The translations under genes and the position numbers were made by a program. Under the pieces are notes generated by a model. It searched no databases and was not told the origin of the DNA. It saw only the letters and a program-made list of their open reading frames with translations. From Psococerastis gibbosa (lineage: Eukaryota; Arthropoda; Insecta; Psocodea; Psocidae), in NCBI GenBank assembly GCA_963971405.1, contig OZ020493.1, positions 1,798,001 through 1,862,000 on the forward strand: a stretch of 64,000 nt of DNA, written 5' to 3'. Positions 8,657 through 21,841 of this stretch are shown here, in pieces. Numbering within the stretch: the stretch's first letter is position 1; each line of letters starts with the position of its first letter.

Positions 8657-10482
8657 GTGAGTACTTATGGACTAAAGGGCGTAAAGCTTGGGAAGGCTTT
8701 GCCCCCCCCCCCCCCTCCTCGAGCACTGTGCGACGTGGTTCATACTTCATTGTCATATATAAGGGATAACCAAATTTTTATTTCAACGCTCGAATTAGTA
8801 AACAGTGAAATCATAAGGTACTCAAGTCTACAGTAGACTTATCTAATTCTTCAGCATGCAGGTGAAGTACTGGAAGTGCCGGACTAACCACTATCTTTTT
8901 TTTTCTAGCAGTCGGGCGGTTTCAATTGACTAGTGGGTACAATGTTTGACTGATTATGAAAAAAATGTTCAACAATTCCTACACACGGAGGGAATTTCAA
9001 ACGTAAAGACACACTCCAGTGGATTGCGGAAGACTTTCGATAATCGGACAACTACATAAATATTTGTGGGTGAGTACTTTTGGACACAGAGGCGTAATGT
9101 GTCCTTCCCTCTCCCAGCCTCGAGCATTGTAAGTCGTGGTGGTTCATACGCCATGGTCCCCTTTGCAGCATTATGAATAGTAGCATTCCTAATAAGGAAT
9201 ATTCATAAAAGATTTAATACAGTTTGTGGGTGAGTACTTATGGACTCGGGGCGAACAGCTATACCTATGTAAATAAACATATATGTAGGGAATAAGGAAT
9301 ATTTATAAGGAAGGAATAACCCAGTTTTTATTTGCAGACTCCAATTAGTAAAGTGTAAACTCATGTCTGAAGTAGACACATCTAAGATCTACATAAATAT
9401 TTGTGAGTGAGTACTTTTGGACTCAGGGGCGTAATGTGTCCTTCCCTTCCCCAGCCTCGAGCATTGTAAGACGTGGTGGTTCATACGCCATGGTCCCCTT
9501 TGCAGCATTATGAATAGTAGCATTCCTAATAAGGAATATTCATAAAAGATTTAATACAGTATGTGGGTGAGTACATGTGGACTCGGGGAGAACAGCTACA
9601 CCTATATAAATAAATATAAATGTAGGGAATAAGGAATATTTATCAGGAAGGAATAACCCTTTTTTTATTTGCAGACTCCAATTAGTAAAGTGTAAACTCA
9701 TGTCTGAAGTAGACATATCTAAGATCTACATAAATATTTGTGAGTGAGTACTTTTGGACTCAGGGGCGTAATGTGTCCTTCCCTTCCCCAGCCTCGAGCA
9801 TTGTAAGACGTGGTGGTTCATACGCCAAGGTCCCCTTTGCAGCATTATGAATAGTAGCATTCCTAATAAGGAATGTACATAAAAGATTTAATACAGTATG
9901 TAGGTGAGCACTTATGGACTCGGGGCGAACAGCTACACCTATATAAATTAATATATACGTAGGGAATTAGGAATATTTATAAGGAAGGAACAACCCAGTT
10001 GTTATTTGCAGACTCCAATAAGTAAAGTGTAAACTCATGTCTGCAGTAGACATATTTAACACGGAGGGAATTTCAAAAGTGAAGACAAACTCCAGTGAAT
10101 TGCGGAAGACTTTCGAAAATCGGACAACTACATAAATATTTGTGGGAGAGTACTTTTGGACTCAGGGGCGTAATGTGTGCTTCCCTCCCCCAGCCTCGAG
10201 CATTGTAAGACGTGGTGGTTCATACGTCATTTTCCCCTTTGCAGCATTATGAATAGTAGCATTCCTAATAAGGAATATACATAAAAGATTTAATACAGTT
10301 TGTGGGTGAGTACTTATGGACTCTGGGCGAACAGCTATACCTATGTAAATAAACATATATGTAGGGAATAAGGAATATTTATAAGGAAGGAATAACCCAG
10401 TTTTTATTTGCAGACTCCAATTAGTAAAGTGTAAACTCATGTCTGCAGTAGACATATTTAAGATCTACATAAATATTTGTGA
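8657..10482 (+). repeat. Unit T7
   Basis: Monomer starts: A 8657, D 8862, B 9070, C 9230, B 9407, C 9567, B 9744, C 9904, d 10059, B 10146, C 10306. T7 markers: AACCCTTTTTTTATTTGCAG in C 9567, CGCCAAGG in B 9744, GACTCTGGGCG in C 10306. B 10146 has a private GAGAGTAC in place of the usual GTGAGTAC. Confidence 0.9.
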
Positions 10483-11535
10483 GTGAGTACTTATGGACTA
10501 AAGGGCGTAAAGCTTGGGAAGGCTTTGCCCCCCCCCCCTCCTCGAGCACTGTGCGACGTGGTTCATACTTCATTGTCATATATAAGGGATAACCAAATTT
10601 TTATTTCAACGCTCGAATTAGTAAACAGTGAAATCATAAGGTACTCAAGTCTACAGTAGACTTATCTAATTCTTCAGCATGCAGGTGAAGTACTGGAAGT
10701 GCCGGACTAACCACTATCTTTTTTTTTCTAGCAGTCGGGCGGTTTCAATTGACTAGTGGGTACAATGTTTGACTGATTATGAAAAAAATGTTCAACAATT
10801 CCTACACACGGAGGGAATTTCAAACGTAAAGACACACTCCAGTGGATTGCGGAAGACTTTCGATAATCGGACAACTACATAAATATTTGTGGGTGAGTAC
10901 TTTTGGACACAGAGGCGTAATGTGTCCTTCCCTCTCCCAGCCTCGAGCATTGTAAGTCGTGGTGGTTCATACGCCATGGTCCCCTTTGCAGCATTATGAA
11001 TAGTAGCATTCCTAATAAGGAATATTCATAAAAGATTTAATACAGTATGTGGGTGAGTACATGTGGACTCGGGGCGAACAGCTACACCTATATAAATTAA
11101 TATATACGTAGGGAATTAGGAATATTTATAAGGAAGGAATAACCCAGTTTTTATTTGCAGACTCCAATAAGTAAAGTGTAAACTCATGTCTGCAGTAGAC
11201 ATATTTAACACGGAGGGAATTTCAAAAGTGAAGACAAACTCCAGTGAATTGCGGAAGACTTTCGAAAATCGGACAACTACATAAATATTTGTGGGTGAGT
11301 ACTTTTGGACTCAGGGGCGTAATGTGTCCTTCCCTCCCCCAGCCTCGAGCATTGTAAGACGTGGTGGTTCATACGTCATTATAACGCCTACGCCTATATA
11401 AATAAATATATATGTAGGGAATAAGGAATATTTATAAGGAAGGAATAGCCCAGTTTTTATTTGCAGACTCCAATTAGTAAAGTGTAAACTCATGTCTGCA
11501 GTAGTCATATTTAAGATCTACATAAATATTTGTTA
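10483..11535 (+). repeat. Unit T4
   Basis: Monomer starts: A 10483, D 10685, B 10893, C 11053, d 11208, bc 11295. It is followed directly by T3 rather than T1a. Confidence 0.9.
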
Positions 11536-12814
11536 GTGAGTACTTATGGACTGAAGGGCGTAAAGTTTGGGAAGGCTTTGCCCCCCCCCTCCTCGAGCAT
11601 TGTGCGACGTGGTTCATACTTCATGGTCATATATAAGGGATAAACAAGTTTTTATTTCCACGCTCGAATTAGTAAACAGTGAAATCATAAGGTACTCAAG
11701 TCTACAGTAGACTTATCTAATTCTTCAGCATGCAGGTGAAATGGACTGAAGGGCGTAACGTTTGGGAAGGCTTTGCCCCCCCCCCCTCCTCGAGCATTGT
11801 GCGACGTGGTTCATACTTCATGGTCATATATAAGGGATAACCAAGTTTTTATTTCAACGCTCGAAGTAGTAAACAGTGAAATCATAAGGTACTCAAGTCT
11901 ACAGTAGACTTATCTAATTCTTCAGCATGCAGGTGAAGTACTGGAAGTGCCGGACTAACCACTATCTTTTTTTTTCTAGCAGTCGGGCGGTTTCAATTGA
12001 CTAGTGGGTACAATGTTTGACTGATTATGAAAAAAATGTTCAACAATTCCTACACACGGAGGGAATTTCAAACGTGAAGACACACTCCAGTGAATTGCGG
12101 AAGACTTTCGATAATCGGACAACTACATAAATATTTGTGGGTGAGTACTTTTGGACACAGAGGCGTAATGTGTCCTTCCCTCTCCCAGCCTCGAGCATTG
12201 TAAGACGTGGTGGTTCATACGCCATGGTCCCCTTTGCAGCATTATGAATAGTAGCATTCCTAATAAGGAATATTCATAAAAGATTTAATACAGTATGTGG
12301 GTGAGTACATGTGGACTCGGGGCGAACAGCTACACCCATATAAATAAATATATATGTAGGGAATAAGGAATATTTATAAGGAAGGAATAACCCAGTTTTT
12401 ATTTGCAGACTCCAATTAGTAAAGTGTAAACTCATGTCTGAAGTAGACACATCTAAGATCTACATAAATATTTGTGAGTGAGTACTTTTGGACTCAGGGG
12501 CGTAATGTGTCCTTCCCTTCCCCAGCCTCGAGCATTGTAAGACGTGGTGGTTCATACGCCATGGTCCCCTTTGCAGCATTATGAATAGTAGCATTCCTAA
12601 TAAGGAATATTCATAAAAGATTTAATACAGTATGTGGGTGAGTACATGTGGACTCGGGGAGAACAGCTACACCTATATAAATAAATATAAATGTAGGGAA
12701 TAAGGAATATTTATCAGGAAGGAATAACCCAGTTTTTATTTGCAGACTCCAATTAGTAAAGTGTAAACTCATGTCTGCAGTAGACATATTTAAGATCTAC
12801 ATAAATATTTGTTA
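11536..12814 (+). repeat. Unit T3, chimeric with T2 in its first C
   Basis: Monomer starts: A 11536, A' 11736, D 11933, B 12141, C 12301, B 12478, C 12638. C 12301 starts like T3 (ACACCCATATAAAT) but ends like T2 (GAAGTAGACACATC), and the following BC is T2-type. First copy of a 1279-bp tandem duplication. Confidence 0.88.
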
Positions 12815-14093
12815 GTGAGTACTTATGGACTGAAGGGCGTAAAGTTTGGGAAGGCTTTGCCCCCCCCCTCCTCGAGCATTGTGCGACGTGGTTCATACTT
12901 CATGGTCATATATAAGGGATAAACAAGTTTTTATTTCCACGCTCGAATTAGTAAACAGTGAAATCATAAGGTACTCAAGTCTACAGTAGACTTATCTAAT
13001 TCTTCAGCATGCAGGTGAAATGGACTGAAGGGCGTAACGTTTGGGAAGGCTTTGCCCCCCCCCCCCTCCTCGAGCATTGTGCGACGTGGTTCATACTTCA
13101 TGGTCATATATAAGGGATAACCAAGTTTTTATTTCAACGCTCGAAGTAGTAAACAGTGAAATCATAAGGTACTCAAGTCTACAGTAGACTTATCTAATTC
13201 TTCAGCATGCAGGTGAAGTACTGGAAGTGCCGGACTAACCACTATCTTTTTTTTTCTAGCAGTCGGGCGGTTTCAATTGACTAGTGGGTACAATGTTTGA
13301 CTGATTATGAAAAAAATGTTCAACAATTCCTACACACGGAGGGAATTTCAAACGTGAAGACACACTCCAGTGAATTGCGGAAGACTTTCGATAATCGGAC
13401 AACTACATAAATATTTGTGGGTGAGTACTTTTGGACACAGAGGCGTAATGTGTCCTTCCCTCTCCCAGCCTCGAGCATTGTAAGACGTGGTGGTTCATAC
13501 GCCATGGTCCCCTTTGCAGCATTATGAATAGTAGCATTCCTAATAAGGAATATTCATAAAAGATTTAATACAGTATGTGGGTGAGTACATGTGGACTCGG
13601 GGCGAACAGCTACACCCATATAAATAAATATATATGTAGGGAATAAGGAATATTTATAAGGAAGGAATAACCCTGTTTTTTTTGCACACTCCAATTAGTA
13701 AAGTGTAAACTCATGTCTGCAGTAGACATATTTAAGATCTACATATATATTTGTGGGTGAGTACTTTTGGACTCAGGGGCGTAATGTGTCCTTCCCTCCC
13801 CCAGCCTCGAGCATTGTAAGACGTGGTTGTTCATACGTCATTTTCCCCTTTGCAGCATTATGAATAGTAGCATTCCTAATAAGGAATATACATAAAAGAT
13901 TTAATACAGTTTGTGGGTGAGTACTTATGGACTCGGGGCGAACAGCTATACCTATGTAAATAAACATATATGTAGGGAATAAGGAATATTTATAAGGAAG
14001 GAATAACCCAGTTTTTATTTGCAGACTCCAATTAGTAAAGTGTAAACTCATGTCTGCAGTAGACATATTTAAGATCTACATAAATATTTGTGA
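12815..14093 (+). repeat. Unit T3
   Basis: Monomer starts: A 12815, A' 13015, D 13213, B 13421, C 13581, B 13757, C 13917. B 13757 has a private GTGGTTGTTC. Confidence 0.9.
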
Positions 14094-14845
14094 GTGAGTA
14101 CTTATGGACTAAAGGGCGTAAAGCTTGGGAAGGCTTTGCCCCCCCCCCCCCCCCTCCTCGAGCACTGTGCGACGTGGTTAATACTTCATTGTCATATATA
14201 AGGGATAACCAAATTTTTATTTCAACGCTCGAATTAGTAAACAGTGAAATCATAAGGTACTCAAGTCTACAGTAGACTTATCTAATTCTTCAGCATGCAG
14301 GTGAAGTACTGGAAGTGCCGGACTAACCACTATCTTTTTTTTTCTAGCAGTCGGGCGGTTTCAATTGACTAGTGGGTACAATGTTTGACTGATTATGAAA
14401 AAAATGTTCAACAATTCCTACACACGGAGGGAATTTCAAACGTGAAGACACACTCCAGTGAATTGCGGAAGAATTTCGATAATCGGACAACTACATAAAT
14501 ATTTGTGGGTGAGTACTTTTGGACTCAGGGGCGTAAGGTGTCCTTCCCTCCCCCAGCCTCGAGCATTGTAATACGTGGTGGTTCATACGTCATTTTCCCC
14601 TTTGCAGCATTATGAATAGTAGCATTCCTAATAAGGAATATACATAAAAGATTTAATACAGTTTGTGGGTGAGTACTTATGGACTCGGGGCGAACAGCTA
14701 TACCTATGTAAATAAACATATATGTAGGGAATAAGGAATATTTATAAGGAAGGAATAACCCAGTTTTTATTTGCAGACTCCAATTAGTAAAGTGTAAACT
14801 TATGTCTGCAGTAGACATATTTAAGATCTACATAAATATTTGTGA
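14094..14845 (+). repeat. Unit T1b
   Basis: Monomer starts: A 14094 (16 C), D 14301, B 14509, C 14669. Confidence 0.9.
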
Positions 14846-16974
14846 GTGAGTACTTATGGACTAAAGGGCGTAAAGCTTGGGAAGGCTTTGCCCCCCCCCC
14901 CTCCTCGAGCACTGTGCGACGTGGTTCATACTTCATTGTCATATATAAAGGATAACCAAATTTTTATTTCAACGCTCGAATTAGTAAACAGTGAAATCAT
15001 AAGGTACTCAAGTCTACAGTAGACTTATCTAATTCTTCAGCATGCAGGTGAAGTACTGGAAGTGCCGGACTAACCACTATCTTTTTTTTTCTAGCAGTCG
15101 GGCGGTTTCAATTGACTAGTGGGTACAATGTTTGACTGATTATGAAAAAAATGTTCAACAATTCCTACACACGGAGGGAATTTCAAACGTAAAGACACAC
15201 TCCAGTGGATTGCGGAAGACTTTCGATAATCGGACAACTACATAAATATTTGTGGGTGAGTACTTTTGGACACAGAGGCGTAATGTGTCCTTCCCTCTCC
15301 CAGCCTCGAGCATTGTAAGACGTGGTGGTTCATACGCCATGGTCCCCTTTGCAGCATTATGAATAGTAGCATTCCTAATAAGGAATATTCATAAAAGATT
15401 TAATACAGTATGTGGGTGAGTACATGTGGACTCGGGGCGAACAGCTACACCTATATAAATAAATATAAATGTAGGGAATAAGGAATATTTATAAGGAAGG
15501 AATAACCCAGTTTTTATTTGCAGACTCCAATTAGTAAAGTGTAAACTCATGTCTGAAGTAGACATATCTAAGATCTACATAAATATTTGTGAGTGAGTAC
15601 TTTTGGACTCAGGGGCGTAATGTGTCCTTCCCTTCCCCAGCCTCGAGCATTGTAAGACGTGGTGGTTCATACGCCATGGTCCCCTTTGCAGCATTATGAA
15701 TAGTAGCATTCCTAATAAGGAATGTACATAAAAGATTTAATACAGTATGTAGGTGAGCACTTATGGACTCGGGGCGAACAGCTACACCTATATAAATTAA
15801 TATATACGTAGGGAATTAGGAATATTTATAAGGAAGGAATAACCCAGTTTTTATTTGCAGACTCCAATAAGTAAAGTGTAAACTCATGTCTGCAGTAGAC
15901 ATATTTAACACGGAGGGAATTTCAAAAGTGAAGACAAACTCCAGTGAATTGCGGAAGACTTTCGAAAATCGGACAACTACATAAATATTTGTGGGTGAGT
16001 ACTTTTGGACACAGAGGCGTAATGTGTCCTTCCCTCTCCCAGCCTCGAGCATTGTAAGACGTGGTGGTTCATACGCCATGGTCCCCTTTGCAGCATTATG
16101 AATAGTAGCATTCCTAATAAGGAATATTCATAAAAGATTTAATACAGTATGTGGGTGAGTACATGTGGACTCGGGGAGAACAACTACACCTATATAAATA
16201 AATATAAATGTAGGGAATAAGGAATATTTATCAGGAAGGAATAACCCAGTTTTTATTTGCAGACTCCAATTAGTAAAGTGTAAACTCATGTCTGAAGTAG
16301 ACATATCTAAGATCTACATAAATATTTGTGAGTGAGTACTTTTGGAAACAGGGGCGTAATGTGTCCTTCCCTTCCCCAGCCTCGAGCATTGTAAGACGTG
16401 GTGGTTCATACGCCATGGTCCCCTTTGCAGCATTATGAATAGTAGCATTCCTAATAAGGAATGTACATAAAAGATTTAATACAGTATGTAGGTGAGCACT
16501 TATGGACTCGGGGCGAACAGCTACACCTATATAAATTAATATATACGTAGGGAATTAGGAATATTTATAAGGAAGGAACAACCCTGTTTTTATTTGCAGA
16601 CTCCAATAAGTAAAGTGTAAACTCATGTCTGCAGTAGACATATTTAACACGGAGGGAATTTCAAAAGTGAAGACAAACTCCAGTGAATTGCGGAAGACTT
16701 TCGAAAATCGGACAACTACATAAATATTTGTGGGTGAGTACTTTTGGACTCAGGGGCGTAATGTGTCCTTCCCTCCCCCAGCCTCGAGCATTGTAAGACG
16801 TGGTGGTTCATACGTCATTATAACGCCTACGCCTATATAAATAAATATATATGTAGGGAATAAGGAATATTTATAAGGAAGGAATAGCCCAGTTTTTATT
16901 TGCAGACTCCAATTAGTAAAGTGTAAACTCATGTCTGCAGTAGTCATATTTAAGATCTACATAAATATTTGTTA
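14846..16974 (+). repeat. Unit T6
   Basis: Monomer starts: A 14846, D 15048, B 15256, C 15416, B 15593, C 15753, d 15908, B 15995, C 16155, B 16332, C 16492, d 16647, bc 16734. B 16332 has a private TTGGAAACAGG. Confidence 0.9.
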
Positions 16975-17722
16975 GTGAGTACTTATGGACTGAAGGGCGT
17001 AAAGTTTGGGAAGGCTTTGCCCCCCCCCCCCTCCTCGAGCACTGTGCGACGTGGTTCATACTTCATGGTCATATATAAGGGATAAACAAGTTTTTATTTC
17101 CACGCTCGAATTAGTAAACAGTGAAATCATAATGTACTCAAGTCTACAGTAGACTAATCTAATTCTTCAGCATGCAGGTGAAGTACTGGAAGTGCCGGAC
17201 TAACCACTATCTTTTTTTTTCTAGCAGTCGGGCTGTTTCAATTGACTAGTGGGTACAATGTTTGACTGATTATGAAAAAAATGTTCAACAATTCCTACAC
17301 ACGGAGGGAATTTTAAAAGTGAAGACAAACCCCAGTGAATTGCGGAAGACTTTCGAAAATCGGACAACTACATAAATATTTGTGGGTGAGTACTTTTGGA
17401 CTCAGGGGCGTAATGTGTCCTTCCCTCCCCCAGCCTCGAGCATTGTAAGACGTGGTGGTTCATACGTCATTTTCCCCTTTGCAGCATTATGAATAGTAGC
17501 ATTCCTAATAAGGAATATACATAAAAGATTTAATACAGTTTGTGGGTGAGTACTTATGGACTCGGGGCGAACAGCTATACCTATGTAAATAAACATATAT
17601 GTAGGGAATAAGGAATATTTATAAGGAAGGAATAACCCAGTTTTTATTTGCAGACTCCAATTAGTAAAGTGTAAACTCATGTCTGCAGTAGACATATTTA
17701 AGATCTACATAAATATTTGTGA
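16975..17722 (+). repeat. Unit T1c-like
   Basis: Monomer starts: A 16975, D 17178, B 17386, C 17546. Lacks the T1c GTGTGCTTCCC marker and has AAACCCCAGTG in D, shared with 53240 and 62112. Confidence 0.88.
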
Positions 17723-19945
17723 GTGAGTACTTATGGACTAAAGGGCGTAAAGCTTGGGAAGGCTTTGCCCCCCCCCCCCTCCTCGAGCACTGTGCGACGT
17801 GGTTAATACTTCATTGTCATATATAAGGGATAACCAAATTTTTATTTCAACGCTCGAATTAGTAAACAGTGAAATCATAAGGTACTCAAGTCTACAGTAG
17901 ACTTATCTAATTCTTCAGCATGCAGGTGAAGTACTGGAAGTGCCGGACTAACCACTATCTTTTTTTTTCTAGCAGTCGGGCGGTTTCAATTGACTAGTGG
18001 GTACAATGTTTGACTGATTATGAAAAAAATGTTCAAAAATTCCTACACACGGAGGGAATTTCAAACGTGAAGACACACTCCAGTGAATTGCGGAAGACTT
18101 TCGATAATCGGACAACTACATAAATATTTGTGGGTGAGTACTTTTGGACTCAGGGGCGTAATGTGTCCTTCCCTCCCCCAGCCTCGAGCATTGTAAGACG
18201 TGGTGGTTCATACGCCATGGTCCCCTTTGCAGCATTATGAATAGTAGCATTCCTAATAAGGAATATTCATAAAAGATTTAATACAGTATGTGGGTGAGTA
18301 CATGTGGACTCGGGGCGAACAGCTACACCTATATAAATAAATATAAATGTAGGGAATAAGGAATATTTATAAGGAAGGAATAACCCAGTTTTTATTTGCA
18401 GACTCCAATTAGTAAAGTGTAAACTCATGTCTGAAGTAGACATATCTAAGATCTACATAAATATTTGTGAGTGAGTACTTTTGGACTCAGGGGCGTAATG
18501 TGTCCTTCCCTTCCCCAGCCTCGAGCATTGTAAGACGTGGTGGTTCATACGCCATGGTCCCCTTTGCAGCATTATGAATAGTAGCATTCCTAATAAGGAA
18601 TGTACATAAAAGATTTAATACAGTATGTAGGTGAGCACTTATGGACTCGGGGCGAACAGCTACACCTATATAAATTAATATATACGTAGGGAATTAGGAA
18701 TATTTATAAGGAAGGAATAACCCAGTTTTTATTTGCAGACTCCAATAAGTAAAGTGTAAACTCATGTCTGCAGTAGACATATTTAACATGGAGGGAATTT
18801 CAAAAGTGAAGACAAACTCCAGTGAATTGCGGAAGACTTTCGAAAATCGGACAACTACATAAATATTTGTGGGTGAGTACTTTTGGACACAGAGGCGTAA
18901 TGTGTCCTTCCCTCTCCCAGCCTCGAGCATTGTAAGACGTGGTGGTTCATACGCCATGGTCCCCTTTGCAGCATTATGAATAGTAGCATTCCTAATAAGG
19001 AATATTCATAAAAGATTTAATACAGTATGTGGGTGAGTACATGTGGACTCGGGGAGAACAGCTACACCTATATTAATAAATATAAATGTAGGGAATAAGG
19101 AATATTTATCAGGAAGGAATAACCCAGTTTTTATTTGCAGACTCCAATTAGTAGATGTAAACTCATGTCTGAAGTAGACATATCTAAGATCTACATAAAT
19201 ATTTGTGAGTGAGTACTTTTGGACTCAGGGGCGTAATGTGTCCTTCCCTTCCCCAGCCTCGAGCATTGTAAGACGTGGTGGTTCATACGCCATGGTCCCC
19301 TTTGCAGCATTATGAATAGTAGCATTCCTAATAAGGAATGTACAAAAGATTTAATACAGTATGTAGGTGAGCACTTATGGACTCGGGGCGAACAGCTACA
19401 CCTATATAAATTAATATATACGTAGGGAATTAGGAATATTTATAAGGAAGGAACAACCCAGTTTTTATTTGCAGACTCCAATAAGTAAAGTGTAAACTCA
19501 TGTCTGCAGTAGACATATTTAACACGGAGGGAATTTCAAAAGTGAAGACAAACTCCAGTGAATTGCGGAAGACTTTCGAAAATCGGACAACTACATAAAT
19601 ATTTGTGGGTGAGTACTTTTGGACTCAGGGGCGTAATGTGTCCTTCCCTCCCCCAGCCTCGAGCATTGTAAGACGTGGTGGTTCATACGTCATTTTCCCC
19701 TTTGCAGCATTATGAATAGTAGCATTCCTAATAAGGAATATACATAAAAGATTTAATACAGTTTGTGGGTGAGTACTTATGGACTCGGGGCGAACAGCTA
19801 TACCTATGTAAATAAACATATATGTAGGGAATAAGGAATATTTATAAGGAAGGAATAACCCAGTTTTTATTTGCAGACTCCAATTAGTAAAGTGTAAACT
19901 CATGTCTGCAGTAGACATATTTAAGATCTACATAAATATTTGTGA
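17723..19945 (+). repeat. Chimeric unit: T6-like start, last BC from T3
   Basis: Monomer starts: A 17723, D 17926, B 18134, C 18294, B 18471, C 18631, d 18786, B 18873, C 19033, B 19209, C 19367, d 19522, B 19609, C 19769. The terminal bc of T6 is replaced by a full T3-type BC. Small private deletions lie in C 19033 (GTAGATGTAAAC) and before C 19367 (GTACAAAAG). Confidence 0.85.
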
Positions 19946-20692
19946 GTGAGTACTTATGGACTAAAGGGCGTAAAGCTTGGGAAGGCTTTGCCCCCCCCCC
20001 CTCCTCGAGCACTGTGCGACGTGGTTAATACTTCATTGTCATATATAAGGGATAACCAAATTTTTATTTCAACGCTCGAATTAGTAAACAGTGAAATCAT
20101 AAGGTACTCAAGTCTACAGTAGACTTATCTAATTCTTCAGCATGCAGGTGAAGTACTGGAAGTGCCGGACTAACCACTATCTTTTTTTTTCTAGCAGTCG
20201 GGCGGTTTCAATTGACTAGTGGGTACAATGTTTGACTGATTATGAAAAAAATGTTCAACAATTCCTACACACGGAGGGAATTTCAAACGTGAAGACACAC
20301 TCCAGTGAATTGCGGAAGACTTTCGATAATCGGACAACTACATAAATATTTGTGGGTGAGTACTTTTGGACTCAGGGGCGTAATGTGTCCTTCCCTCCCC
20401 CAGCCTCGAGCATTGTAATACGTGGTGGTTCATACGTCATTTTCCCCTTTGCAGCATTATGAATAGTAGCATTCCTAATAAGGAATATACATAAAAGATT
20501 TAATACAGTTTGTGGGTGAGTACTTATGGACTCGGGACGAACAGCTATACCTATGTAAATAAACATATATGTAGGGAATAAGGAATATTTATAAGGAAGG
20601 AATAACCCAGTTTTTATTTGCAGACTCCAATTAGTAAAGTGTAAACTTATGTCTGCAGTAGACATATTTAAGATCTACATAAATATTTGTGA
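19946..20692 (+). repeat. Unit T1b
   Basis: Monomer starts: A 19946, D 20148, B 20356, C 20516. C has CGGGACGAAC, shared only with the unit at 21842. Unlike other T1b copies D has GAAGACTTTCG and B has GTAATGTG. Confidence 0.9.
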
Positions 20693-21841
20693 GTGAGTAC
20701 TTATGGACTAAAGGGCGTAAAGCTTGGGAAGGCTTTGCCCCCCCCCCCTCCTCGAGCACTGTGCGACGTGGTTCATACTTCATTGTCATATATAAGGGAT
20801 AATCAAATTTTTATTTCAACGCTCGAATTAGTAAACAGTGAAATCATAAGGTACTCAAGTCTACAGTAGACTTATCTAATTCTTCAGCATGCAGGTGAAG
20901 TACTGGAAGTGCCGGACTAACCACTATCTTTTTTTTTCTAGCAGTCGGGCGGTTTCAATTGACTAGTGGGTACAATGTTTGACTGATTATGAAAAAAATG
21001 TTCAACAATTCCTACACACGGAGGGAATTTCAAACGTAAAGACACACTCCAGTGGATTGCGGAAGACTTTCGATAATCGGACAACTACATAAATATTTGT
21101 GGGTGAGTACTTTTGGACACAGAGGCGTAATGTGTCCTTCCCTCTCCCAGCCTCGAGCATTGTAAGTCGTGGTGGTTCATACGCCATGGTCCCCTTTGCA
21201 GCATTATGAATAGTAGCATTCCTAATAAGGAATATTCATAAAAGATTTAATACAGTATGTGGGTGAGTACATGTGGACTCGGGGCGAACAGCTACACCTA
21301 TATAAATTAATATATACGTAGGGAATTAGGAATATTTATAAGGAAGGAATAACCCAGTTTTTATTTGCAGACTCCAATAAGTAAAGTGTAAACTCATGTC
21401 TGCAGTAGACATATTTAACACGGAGGGAATTTCAAAAGTGAAGACAAACTCCAGTGAATTGCGGAAGACTTTCGAAAATCGGACAACTACATAAATATTT
21501 GTGGGTGAGTACTTTTGGACTCAGGGGCGTAATGTGTCCTTCCCTCCCCCAGCCTCGAGCATTGTAAGACGTGGTGGTTCATACGTCATTTTCCCCTTTG
21601 CAGCATTATGAATAGTAGCATTCCTAATAAGGAATATACATAAAAGATTTAATACAGTTTGTGGGTGAGTACTTATGGACTCGGGGCGAACAGCTATACC
21701 TATGTAAATAAACATATATGTAGGGAATAAGGAATATTTATAAGGAAGGAATAACCCAGTTTTTATTTGCAGACTCCAATTAGTAAAGTGTAAACTCATG
21801 TCTGCAGTAGACATATTTAAGATCTACATAAATATTTGTGA
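20693..21841 (+). repeat. Chimeric unit: T4 start, last BC from T3
   Basis: Monomer starts: A 20693, D 20895, B 21103, C 21263, d 21418, B 21505, C 21665. T4 would end in bc after d; here a full BC follows. It forms the join of the 1.90-kb tandem duplication. Confidence 0.86.

Larger units (their letters stand above)
5288..9570 (+). repeat. 2.14-kb tandem duplication
   Basis: About 5288-7429 matches 7430-9570 at a shift of 2141-2142 bp. The join is the hybrid C at 7426 (TGTGGGTGAGCAC). Left of the first copy and right of the second, the C monomers have their ordinary forms (GTAGGTGAGCAC at 5284, GTGGGTGAGTACATG at 9567). Confidence 0.8.
11536..14093 (+). repeat. 1.28-kb tandem duplication of T3
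   Basis: 11536-12814 and 12815-14093 have the same monomer order at a shift of 1279 bp. The second BC differs: T2-type in the first copy, T3-type in the second, placing the exchange in C 12301. Confidence 0.8.
4761..14845 (+). repeat. Rearranged superunit with two duplications and two deletions
   Basis: Reads as T6 (with an internal deletion), T1c, chimeric unit, T1c, T7, T4, T3, T3, T1b. Against the complete copy at 41291-50903, the T1c/T7 part is duplicated (2.14-kb shift), T1a and T2 are missing after T4, and T3 is duplicated (1.28-kb shift). Confidence 0.8.
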
